Shown: piece by piece, positions 8,620-15,805 of the stretch
Layout: every line of letters begins with the position of its first letter
Numbering within the stretch: the stretch's first letter is position 1
DNA from: Acidobacteriota bacterium
GTDB lineage: Bacteria; Acidobacteriota; UBA6911; JACOSC01
Assembly: GCA_016179055.1 (NCBI GenBank)
Contig: JACOSC010000014.1
Location: forward strand, 1 to 39,848
Reading direction: 5' to 3'
DNA: 39,848 bases
Notes under the pieces: generated by a model
The model's input: only the letters and a program-made list of their open reading frames with translations
Told to the model about the DNA's origin: nothing
Databases searched by the model: none
Position numbers and translations under genes: made by a program

Positions 8620-10252
8620 TACGAAAGATTATCTCTTCAGAATTTTCTTGATCACGGCGGGGCTGGTCATCTTCGCCAACCAGATTACACTGGGCGAGCT
8701 TTTTTTTAACAATGACGAGACCCGTCACGCCATGACGGGATTATTCTTTCATGATTTTCTCTGTGATGCCCCTTCCAGTCTGCTGGCGTTTAAGACGTAT
8801 GCTTGGGAATATTACGCGCGCTACCCGGCCTTGGGCCTTCTCGTCTGGCCGCCATTCTTCCACATAGCCGAGGCCGCCTTTTTTTCCGTCTTTGGCGTAT
8901 CCGCTTTCGTCGCCAGATTGACCGTGCTCAGCTTCGCCATTATTGGCGTCCTATACTGGTACCAATTGATTCGCTCCATGTACGACGAGCGGCTTGCCTT
9001 TTTCGCCGGACTGTTCTTTATCGCCAATCCTTTCATCACCCTCTATTCCAAGCACGTGATGTTGGAGATCCCCTCACTCACGCTCTGTCTGATGACCCTA
9101 TATTATTTCCACCGTTATATGGCGGGGGAGCGGCGGGTCCATCTCAGCGCTTTTGCCGGTTGTTTTGCCTTGGCCATTCTTACTAAGATTCACGCCGTTT
9201 TTATGGCTCCGTTGTTTTTATTGTACCTTTGGCGGGAGAGGAAGCTTCATTGGCTTTATCGCCGAGAGGTTCTTATAGCTCTGGGCATCGGCGCGTTCAT
9301 ATCCGGATCCTATACGGCCTATGCGTTCAAATTCCAACTCGGGCGCTACCTGATGGAACTAACCCAAGGAACCGCTGCGGAGGGCTCCGCTTGGTCGCTG
9401 CGGGCTTTGCTGTTTTACCCACTGTCGCTGTCGGAACAGTTGGGACCTGTAGTCTTATGGACGAGTCTGGCCTATTTGATTTTGCTGCTATCTCGGCGCG
9501 CGCTTAAGCGCGAAGCCATCTTCATTTTTTGGGTCCTCTCGGTGTTCGCGGTGTTTGTCGTTATTGCACAGAAAGCTCCCCGTTTTACCATATACTGGAT
9601 TCCCCCCTTCGTTCTGATGGCGGTCCTACTGCTGGATTGGGTCCTGCAATTTCTCAGACGCCCTCGACTGGCCACAAGTATCCTAGCTATTATTTCCGCA
9701 GGTCTGCTCCTTCAGGCTTATTTGACCAAAAGAGAGTACTTGCTGGGTTACGAGGAGGCCGCCAAGTTTGTCGTACAAAATCATCGGCCTAACACCACGG
9801 TGTTTTTTCACGGCTACTACGATGGCAATCTCATATTTCATGTGCGCAAGTCCGATCCGGCACGCCGCATTCCGGTCTTGGTAGGAACCAAAATGCTGGC
9901 GGCCACGAACATTTTCCCCTCCCAGTGGAAAGTGGTGACCTTAATGCAGGACAAGAGCGAGATCGAACAACTATTTGCTGAATATGGCACTCGCTTTATC
10001 GTTATGGATGATCTTGACACCGTTGAGTTATCCAAGAAGTTGCCGCCCATATTTGACGAGCTCCGCATGTTGGTGCAGACCGCGGATTACGCCCTAGTTA
10101 AGACAATTCCCATCGAAACCAACATTCCTGGTTATCGTGGTCACTCCATATTAATTTACGAAAACCGCAAGGCGGTGGAGCTGCAAAGTAATTATATACG
10201 GTTTAGGATGCTTACCCTGGGAGATCGCGAGATTTATGTAAAACTACAATAA
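8606..10252 (+). CDS. GT39-family (PMT_2/ArnT-like) membrane glycosyltransferase
   Basis: 548 residues with a GTG start at 8606, set by a strong GGAGGA (8591-8596) nine bases upstream and lying inside the end of the previous gene. A membrane helix is followed by LGELFFNNDETRHAMTG; an acidic residue in this first loop is the usual catalytic position in GT39 and ArnT-like enzymes. Next come YYARYPALGLLVWPPFFH and about ten membrane helices. A soluble C-terminal region of about 190 residues begins near residue 370. This is the last gene of the locus; about 720 non-coding bases follow. It probably transfers a polyprenyl-phosphate-linked sugar in the periplasm. Confidence 0.8.
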   Translation: MPQVNTKDYLFRIFLITAGLVIFANQITLGELFFNNDETRHAMTGLFFHDFLCDAPSSLLAFKTYAWEYYARYPALGLLVWPPFFHIAEAAFFSVFGVSAFVARLTVLSFAIIGVLYWYQLIRSMYDERLAFFAGLFFIANPFITLYSKHVMLEIPSLTLCLMTLYYFHRYMAGERRVHLSAFAGCFALAILTKIHAVFMAPLFLLYLWRERKLHWLYRREVLIALGIGAFISGSYTAYAFKFQLGRYLMELTQGTAAEGSAWSLRALLFYPLSLSEQLGPVVLWTSLAYLILLLSRRALKREAIFIFWVLSVFAVFVVIAQKAPRFTIYWIPPFVLMAVLLLDWVLQFLRRPRLATSILAIISAGLLLQAYLTKREYLLGYEEAAKFVVQNHRPNTTVFFHGYYDGNLIFHVRKSDPARRIPVLVGTKMLAATNIFPSQWKVVTLMQDKSEIEQLFAEYGTRFIVMDDLDTVELSKKLPPIFDELRMLVQTADYALVKTIPIETNIPGYRGHSILIYENRKAVELQSNYIRFRMLTLGDREIYVKLQ

Positions 10253-10387
10253 CAACTAGCCAGGAGGTCTATCCGCGGCGGCGCCGTGGTGCGGAAATCT
10301 TCAAGTACGTATCTGTGTAGAGGGCCTCGGTTGGAAACATGGCCGCGGCTACCCGATCATTTCAGAAAAGAGACTATGGATAATTTA

Positions 10388-10569
10388 TACCTGTTCACGG
10401 GGATCGGGGGTCAGGGATCAGAGGCTGCGGCCTGGAGGTGCTGTAAGGAATTATCGTGATTTAGAGATTGGGCAGTGGGGCGGATGCTTAAGGGATTACG
10501 GACGGTTTGGAAAAGAAATCCAACCAATATCGCCCGCCCCCCGTCCCCTGACCCCCGTGAACGGTTACG
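10388..10569. repeat. foldback repeat, family C (intact copy)
   Basis: A region of about 180 bp bounded by inverted arms. The left arm contains CTGTTCACGGGG followed by a GGGGGTCAGGG run; the right arm contains CCCCTGACCCCCGTGAAC then GGTTACG. A related but interrupted copy occurs at 35781-36646. It encodes no protein I can support. It lies in the gap of about 720 bp between the glycosyltransferase locus and the DUF4388 cluster. Confidence 0.65.
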
Positions 10570-10827
10570 ATAATTTCAACTTCAGTAGGGGATCGCGCGA
10601 AGCTGGTAAGCTTTAGGACAAGTCCATAGGGGACTGGTCGAGGGCTCGAGCATGAGCCACACTCGCGTGTAACGCCTACGCGGAAATGGGTCTGCCACGA
10701 ATGACGACCTTCGCGCCACCCGCCGTCCAGCGGTACGGCCGACAACCAAATCAGGTCTTCTTCTTATTTTTCATCAGTTACGCACGGCCAAACGGGCCAA
10801 GCCCGCTGCGTGCGCCGCCTTAATTCA

Positions 10828-10854
10828 TTGACAAGCGCAAGTATGTATGATAAT
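10828..10854 (+). promoter_or_regulatory. possible promoter of the DUF4388/Roadblock cluster
   Basis: TTGACA (10828-10833), a perfect -35 box, is followed by an AT-rich stretch containing GATAAT (10849-10854) at 15-nt spacing; TATGAT and TAATGT are alternatives at other spacings. It sits about 115 nt before the ATG at 10971. The non-optimal spacing lowers confidence. Confidence 0.4.
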
Positions 10855-10970
10855 GTGGTTTTACTATTGGGGGGGGCAAATGGATGAGCCAAATTCTTAC
10901 CTCCTTTGAATACTTTGGATAGAGAATCTGGGACTTTACCAGTCCGGCCAGCTTACGGTGATTAGAGACT

Positions 10971-11651
10971 ATGGCTATAATTGGGGAACTGAAGGATTTT
11001 GGGGTGGTGACCCTAATACAGCTCAACTGTATTGAACGAAAGAGCGCGCGTCTGACGATTAATTCTCAAGGAAAAGAAGCCGTTATATTTTTTGAGAATG
11101 GCGAGATTTCGCATGCCCAATATGCGGAACATACCGGGACCAAGGCGGTTCATCAAGCTTTAGCCATTAGCGACGGCTACTTTCGCTTGGAAGAAGGCAT
11201 TCTCCCTCATACACGAACCAATAAACTTCCCTGGATGCAAGTCGTCATGGAAGGCATACGCTTGCTCGACGAGCAGCGAGCGCATGCCGATAAGCGGCCT
11301 ATCGAAGAAAGGGTCGTTGAGGAATTGACAACCATTAAGGGAGTGGGGTGGGTTCTGCTAACCACGAGCGATGGATCCATCGTCGCTCATTCCGGACTGC
11401 AGACCCCGGAGCGCATCTCGGCGCTTATGGCCTTCTTCTGCGCCAAAGGACAGGCCATTGGCGGTAAGCTTAAGCTTGGTCGTACGCAACAATTAGCGTT
11501 GACCTGTTCTGATAATCAGGTCGTGATGCTCTTTCGGGAGAGTTATATTGTTGCCTTGCTTTTGGATTCACGGTCCTCCCTCGAGACTATTATTGAAGAA
11601 GCCACGGGGACCCTGCGCAGACATTTTCCGGAGCGCGTGCCGACCGCATGA
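10971..11651 (+). CDS. DUF4388 - Roadblock/LC7 fusion protein
   Basis: 226 residues, predicted cytosolic. Residues 1 to about 100 match the DUF4388 (PatA N-terminal-like) pattern: GELKDFGVVTLIQL, then ARLTIN, AVIFFENGEISHAQY, and GYFRLEEGI. Residues about 112-215 form a Roadblock/LC7 domain (GVGWVLLTTSDGSIVAHSG, then the strand-rich LALTCSDNQVVMLF and YIVALLLD). Roadblock proteins such as MglB act on small Ras-like GTPases or as dimerisation platforms, and DUF4388 is a signalling module of unknown biochemistry. No Ras-like GTPase is encoded in the window. Two related proteins and a membrane sensor follow on the same strand, suggesting one signalling unit. Confidence 0.8.
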   Translation: MAIIGELKDFGVVTLIQLNCIERKSARLTINSQGKEAVIFFENGEISHAQYAEHTGTKAVHQALAISDGYFRLEEGILPHTRTNKLPWMQVVMEGIRLLDEQRAHADKRPIEERVVEELTTIKGVGWVLLTTSDGSIVAHSGLQTPERISALMAFFCAKGQAIGGKLKLGRTQQLALTCSDNQVVMLFRESYIVALLLDSRSSLETIIEEATGTLRRHFPERVPTA

Positions 11652-11717
11652 CTTTCGATAATTAATTTGACAAGGCCTTGGTACACGATTCCGGTGACCC
11701 TCGGCTAGGAGTATTGA

Positions 11718-12260
11718 ATGTCTTTGGGTATATTCGGCCTGCTGGGCCATTCCGATAAAGAACGTCGCCTTGACGCTTGGATAGAACAAATCATTACTGA
11801 AATTAAGGCCGTAGAAGGCGTGAAAGGTGTTTTTCTCCTGAACCCACAAGGAGAAGTGTGCTATCCCTTTGACCAGGCCGATCATGCGCTCACGCCGCTT
11901 ATCGCCGAGGCGGCGTTGGACGTGGTGCAAGCTTTGGCGGTTTTCGAACTCACCGGAAACCCAATTCAAGAAGTAAAGCTCAACTACTCGGACGGGGTTC
12001 TTCTGATATACGACTGTCTGGGCTTGATGATCAAGACGCCAAAGGGGCTTGAAGAAGCCTGTCTGGTTATTCCCTGCAGCAAGGCTATCAATCGTCCTCA
12101 CTTACGCATGATTATGAAGGTGGCGTTAACCCGTGTGCAGAAAAACCAAAAAAATGGCCGAAATCGAACACCGGTTTCGCAATCCAAGGCGGCAACGCTT
12201 ACGCGAGTCAAAGTAGAACCCACATTGCACAAACTCCTCGATACGGTCCGCAGCGCCTGA
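11718..12260 (+). CDS. Roadblock/LC7-like protein
   Basis: 180 residues, predicted cytosolic. The start is fixed by AGGAG (11707-11711) six bases before ATG 11718. Residues about 18-135 look like a Roadblock/LC7 fold: helix (LDAWIEQIITEIKAVEGV), GVFLLNPQGEVCY hairpin, helix (AEAALDVVQALAVF), strands (EVKLNYSDGVLLIYDC) and a final helix. The last 40 residues form a basic tail (KNQKNGRNR). The family assignment rests on overall pattern and neighbourhood and is weaker than for the upstream gene. It could pair with the LC7 domain of the gene before it. Confidence 0.6.
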   Translation: MSLGIFGLLGHSDKERRLDAWIEQIITEIKAVEGVKGVFLLNPQGEVCYPFDQADHALTPLIAEAALDVVQALAVFELTGNPIQEVKLNYSDGVLLIYDCLGLMIKTPKGLEEACLVIPCSKAINRPHLRMIMKVALTRVQKNQKNGRNRTPVSQSKAATLTRVKVEPTLHKLLDTVRSA

Positions 12261-12288
12261 GAAAGGCGCTTCGGTAAGAAAATTTGGT

Positions 12289-12347
12289 TGGCGGATTTCA
12301 CAGTGATATTGGCAAAAATCCGCGTGTGCTCAGGCACCAATCCGCCA
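12289..12347. promoter_or_regulatory. inverted repeat in the spacer between two cluster genes
   Basis: TGGCGGATT (12289-12297) and AATCCGCCA (12339-12347) are perfect 9-base inverted repeats separated by 41 bases, ending 15 bases before ATG 12363. They could form a hairpin over the leader of the next gene or bind a protein. There is no T-run to suggest termination. Confidence 0.35.
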
Positions 12348-12362
12348 GCGCAATAGGATGCC

Positions 12363-13154
12363 ATGGCAGAAATACTCTCCGGCGATCTAACCAGCCTACG
12401 ACTAGTCGATATCCTTCGAGTCTTGAAGCTTAATTACAAAACCGGCCGATTGAACTTGAGTCATCAGAGCGGCAATGGCGAGATCTATGTGAACCGAGGC
12501 GATATTGTGCATGCGAGCTGGCGAGATTGTCAGGGAGAAGACGCGATCTATGTGATGTTGGCATGGTCAAAGGGCGCTTTCGTATTCGCCCCACTTCTGA
12601 CCACCGAGGCAACAACCCTGACAACATCGACCCAAGACATACTCGCCAAAGGCGACGTTATCGACAAGGAATGGGACGGCATTCGCGACGTCATTCCTTC
12701 ATGCGATACTGTTTTCAACAAAGCCGAAGCTCCCCCGGCCGATTTCCATCTGGCGGAGCTTGAACGGGCGATCCTACAGCAAGTTGATGGAAGCAGCACG
12801 ATAACCGATGTCGCGGACCGCCTCCAAAAAAGCGAACTGGAAACCTCGCGAGTAATCCGCAAGCTGTTCCTACTGGGGTTAATTGAGAACGCGGACAAAG
12901 GCATTGACCTCAAACTGGAGGCCACATTGGATGTGGCCGTCTTCGATGTAATTCAGCTTGAATTAACGAAAGTTATTGGACCGATCGCGCCCGTCATTCT
13001 CGCTGAGCAGATAGATCACATGGGGGAGTCCCAACACGCTTTTCCCAAGCACCGGCTGGCTGAATTAGCTGAGTTGTTAAGTCGGGAGATTCCGAGCGAG
13101 TCCAGGCAGATTCGCTTTCAGCAGGCCATGGTGCAGCTTCTGAAGAAAGTATGA
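12363..13154 (+). CDS. DUF4388 protein with winged-helix-like and C-terminal helical domains
   Basis: 263 residues. The N-terminal 95 or so are a DUF4388 domain (SGDLTSLRLVDILRVLKLN, GRLNLSHQSGNGEIYVNRG, DIVHASW, GAFVFAP). Residues about 128-182 look like a small winged-helix segment (LAELERAILQQVDGSSTI, SELETSRVIRKLFLLGLIE). The last 75 contain VIGPIAPVIL and LAELAELLSREIPSESR, a helical block I associate with the C-termini of similar DUF4388 proteins. AGGA just upstream supports ATG 12363. It is predicted cytosolic and probably works with the LC7 proteins encoded before it; function is unknown. Confidence 0.75.
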   Translation: MAEILSGDLTSLRLVDILRVLKLNYKTGRLNLSHQSGNGEIYVNRGDIVHASWRDCQGEDAIYVMLAWSKGAFVFAPLLTTEATTLTTSTQDILAKGDVIDKEWDGIRDVIPSCDTVFNKAEAPPADFHLAELERAILQQVDGSSTITDVADRLQKSELETSRVIRKLFLLGLIENADKGIDLKLEATLDVAVFDVIQLELTKVIGPIAPVILAEQIDHMGESQHAFPKHRLAELAELLSREIPSESRQIRFQQAMVQLLKKV

Positions 13155-13306
13155 GCCGTAGAAGGCATTCACAGGAAAGAATAGAGGAGAGCGTATTGGG
13201 GCAGTTACGATAGAAGTGGGGCAGGGTCTCATAGGCAAGAATGGAGGTCCGTCCTTGGGTTCATCTTGGCGTTACCATCTCTCACTTTTTTTGACTCGGA
13301 GGCAAC

Positions 13307-14557
13307 TTGGACATTAAGGTGACCCTTCGAACAAAGCTCTTGTTCTTTTCATTTCTCATTAGCGCGCTCCCGTTGCTTTCCCTGCTCACTTTCATTAGTT
13401 TTCAAATTCGCGCGCAAACCCAGCGTCGGATTCAAGAGAGTCTACGGGTCGACCTGAACGTAGCTCGGGGCCTGCTTGAGCAAAGGGTCGATGAAGTTCA
13501 AGCCATGGCTAGTTCCGTGGCTGACCTCGCGGCCTCCTACAATTTCGGCGGCCTGGCCGGAGGCTCTTCGGGTGGTTATGGAGCCTCCCACTCTACTGTA
13601 GGAACCCAGCGTGGGCGCGGAGGAATTCCCGCAACTCGGAGCCAGTTTTACGCGCTCATGGATCGCTTCCTTTCCAATTGGAAATTCGATACGCTCGTGA
13701 TTACGGATGCCCATGGCCGTGTTGTATACCGCGCCAACCAACCAGACAGCCTCCACGATGATCTCCACGGCCACGTTCTTGTAAGTAGTGCGCTACAGGG
13801 TAAGAAGGCCGGCGGCCTAATCAAAGAAGCGCCCGAGCGAGTGAACGCCGAGGGACTGCATGACCGGGCCCTGGTCAGCCGGAGCGGTCAGCCGCCACAG
13901 ACACCGGGCAGCAATCCCGCGGAGGCCGCCGGCATGTTCGTTGAAGCAGTGGCCCCGATTCTGGACATCGACGATAAGGTCATCGGTTGTGTTTTGACCG
14001 GGGACCTGCTGAATAACGATTTCACCTTAGTGGATGGAATTAGTGAAATTGTCTACCGGGACCGACCAGGTGTGGGCGCCGTTTCCATCACGCTCGATGA
14101 TTACATTATCAGCTCCAATCTCAACACCGGCGAAGGCAGAGCGCTTGGCCGAACGGTTCTCAGCGCTTACGACGGCATTGATAAGAAAGCCGGGTTGTTC
14201 AATTCCTGCGCGGGCGCCCAAGAGAGCCTAAAGGATCCAGGCGGCCAAGAAATAGGAAAGTTACACGTAGCCGTTAAGGCGTATTGGTACCAACAGTGGG
14301 AAAATGAGTTTCGCCGTCGAATTCTGCTCGTTACATTAAGCTTCCTACTATTCTTCCTGGCCATAGCTTATCTGGTTACGCGTCTCTTTACCCGTTCCAT
14401 CATTGATGTTGTTCACGCCTCTGATCGCGTCAGCCTGGGCGAGCTGGAGACGGTCGTACAAGCTACCACCGGGGATGAAGTTGAAGTCCTGGCCGAATCC
14501 ATCGAGAGGATGCGCTTGAGCCTCAAAGCCGCCTTGGATCGACTGAAAAGAGTGTAA
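13307..14557 (+). CDS. dCache-HAMP membrane sensor without an output domain
   Basis: 416 residues. The TTG start at 13307 is supported by GGAGG (13298-13302) four bases upstream. Order: short cytoplasmic N-terminus, transmembrane helix (about 11-32), periplasmic region (about 33-335) that looks like a double-Cache ligand sensor (FDTLVITDAHGRVVYRANQ; EAVAPILDIDDKVIGCVLTG), second helix (about 339-359), HAMP domain (about 360-412), then stop. No histidine kinase, methyl-accepting, GGDEF or phosphatase domain follows. A Gly/Ser-rich stretch (about 75-105) interrupts the sensor. The partner must be another protein, and the DUF4388/Roadblock proteins upstream are the obvious candidates by position. 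Confidence 0.8.
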   Translation: MDIKVTLRTKLLFFSFLISALPLLSLLTFISFQIRAQTQRRIQESLRVDLNVARGLLEQRVDEVQAMASSVADLAASYNFGGLAGGSSGGYGASHSTVGTQRGRGGIPATRSQFYALMDRFLSNWKFDTLVITDAHGRVVYRANQPDSLHDDLHGHVLVSSALQGKKAGGLIKEAPERVNAEGLHDRALVSRSGQPPQTPGSNPAEAAGMFVEAVAPILDIDDKVIGCVLTGDLLNNDFTLVDGISEIVYRDRPGVGAVSITLDDYIISSNLNTGEGRALGRTVLSAYDGIDKKAGLFNSCAGAQESLKDPGGQEIGKLHVAVKAYWYQQWENEFRRRILLVTLSFLLFFLAIAYLVTRLFTRSIIDVVHASDRVSLGELETVVQATTGDEVEVLAESIERMRLSLKAALDRLKRV

Positions 14558-15156
14558 GGAGACCCGTGCGTCAGGGGCAAGCCGTCCCCGCTTGGCGAAC
14601 CAATACGTCGTGAACCGCTACATTTTCTTTTCACCAACAATGGCGCTATTTTTTTCCTGCCTCCTCCTGTTCCTCTGATAATGACTCCAGCAAAACAGAA
14701 CCGAGAGCGGTAGCGACCGGGTATGTCTCGCCCATACTTACACGCTTCGGCCACCCGCCCGCTACCGCAGGCGGTTTTGTGTTGCAAAATTGAGCTTGAA
14801 AAGAACCTTATGTCGATTGGCAACGTCTTATTGGCTGACGGACTTGTATCAAGAATGCAGCGCTGAACTATTGATGATGAAAATGAACGCGTAAACGCTT
14901 ATAATTAGATTGTAGGTTAGCCGCCGTCAAAGGGGGCCCTATGATAGTTAGGATTATGAACCGATTGGTAAGCAGATTTATTCGTAGACTGAACACGGAC
15001 CTTTGCTGCTCCCTTCACCAAACTTCCGGCGCGATTCCAGAATCTTCAGCCCGGCCGCAAAACACGGAACCGCGAATAAGAATCTATGGGACAATCGGTC
15101 AGCTTTTGCTCGGCGGGTATTGCTGAGACCCCTTTGGGTGGCATAGGACGCAGGCT
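14558..15156. other. intergenic region of about 600 bp
   Basis: No gene is supported. A 61-codon frame at 14941-15126 has only a weak purine-rich leader and no recognisable family. The region holds one foldback repeat, listed separately. Confidence 0.4.
14695..14782. repeat. foldback repeat, family E
   Basis: The left arm reads ACAGAACCGAGAGCGGTAGC and continues GACCGGGT; the right arm is its imperfect reverse complement (CCACCCGCCCGCTACCGC, then a GGCGGTTTTGTGT end). A related element lies at 37629-37706, where the arm sequence appears in the opposite orientation. No coding capacity. Confidence 0.6.
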
Positions 15157-15633
15157 ATGACCACTGTCAGATACCTATACGTACTGTTTTTAGCCATTTG
15201 GCTCGGCAGCATGGTTTTTTTTAGTTTTGTGCTGGCCCCCACGGCATTTGCTCTGCTTCCCTCCCGTGATCTGGCGGGCAGCCTTGTCAATCTCTCCCTC
15301 GCAAAACTTCATAACCTCTCATACCTAATCGCACTCTTGCTGATGGCCTGCGGAGCATGGGCCTCTAAGGATCAGTCCAATCCGATTCGCCACTTCATTG
15401 CGACGAATGTCATCGTTATCGTCATGTTGCTTGTAACGATCGGCTCAGCTCAGATCGTGTCTAAACGCATAGCTGATGTCCGAATGCTGCTCGGCCCCAT
15501 CGATACCGTAGCGGTTACCCATCCCCTGCGATTGGAATTTAACCGCTTGCACGAATTTTCCGTGTGGCTCATGAGCTCAACTATGCTTCTTAGCGGGGCA
15601 CAGCTTTTTGTTGTGTTGAGAACGCTTCGATAA
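15157..15633 (+). CDS. DUF4149 / TMEM205-like membrane protein
   Basis: 158 residues with four predicted membrane helices: YLYVLFLAIWLGSMVFFSFVLAPTAF, LSYLIALLLMACGAWA, FIATNVIVIVMLLVTIGSA and SVWLMSSTMLLSGAQLFVVL. The N-terminal WLGSMVFFSFVLAPTAF and the late LRLEFNRLHEFSVWLM match the DUF4149 pattern, in which a short EFxRLHxxS stretch precedes the last helix. It acts in the inner membrane; function is unknown. It lies alone between a 600 bp gap and the PrkA trio. Confidence 0.7.
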   Translation: MTTVRYLYVLFLAIWLGSMVFFSFVLAPTAFALLPSRDLAGSLVNLSLAKLHNLSYLIALLLMACGAWASKDQSNPIRHFIATNVIVIVMLLVTIGSAQIVSKRIADVRMLLGPIDTVAVTHPLRLEFNRLHEFSVWLMSSTMLLSGAQLFVVLRTLR

Positions 15634-15645
15634 GGAGAGACGACG

Positions 15646-15723
15646 ATGAAGGCTCCCTCTGGCGTCGGCGAAAACGCGCACCCCTCTTCACCAAAGGATG
15701 AAAAACTTTACCGACAGAGGTGA
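15646..15723 (+). CDS. possible 25-residue small ORF
   Basis: ATG 15646 is preceded by AAGGAG (15632-15637) with an 8-base spacer, and the frame ends at TGA 15721-15723. The predicted peptide is hydrophilic (MKAPSGVGENAHPSSPKDEK and five more residues) with no known family. It may be a leader peptide or chance. The candidate promoter for the PrkA trio overlaps its end. Confidence 0.25.
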   Translation: MKAPSGVGENAHPSSPKDEKLYRQR

Positions 15724-15736
15724 ATCGTACTAAAAT
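15707..15736 (+). promoter_or_regulatory. candidate promoter of the PrkA-YeaH-SpoVR trio
   Basis: TTTACC (15707-15712), an 18-nt spacer, then TAAAAT (15731-15736), about 70 nt before the prkA start. The -35 box is weak and the -10 box good. In enterobacteria the homologous genes are stress-induced through RpoS. Whether an alternative sigma factor is used here cannot be told. Confidence 0.35.
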
Positions 15737-15805
15737 AAAAGAAGAAGTAAATTCTACCAATCGTTTTGAGAATGGTTAATAGATTCCCGTTGGAGGGAAG
15801 GATAA

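Noticed and set aside
11667-11695. TTGACA before the Roadblock-like gene as a promoter
   Set aside because: No acceptable -10 box at normal spacing, and the gene probably shares a transcript with the one before it.
14941-15126. 61-codon plus-strand frame
   Set aside because: Weak leader, no domain, and a single short frame in a repeat-bearing gap.
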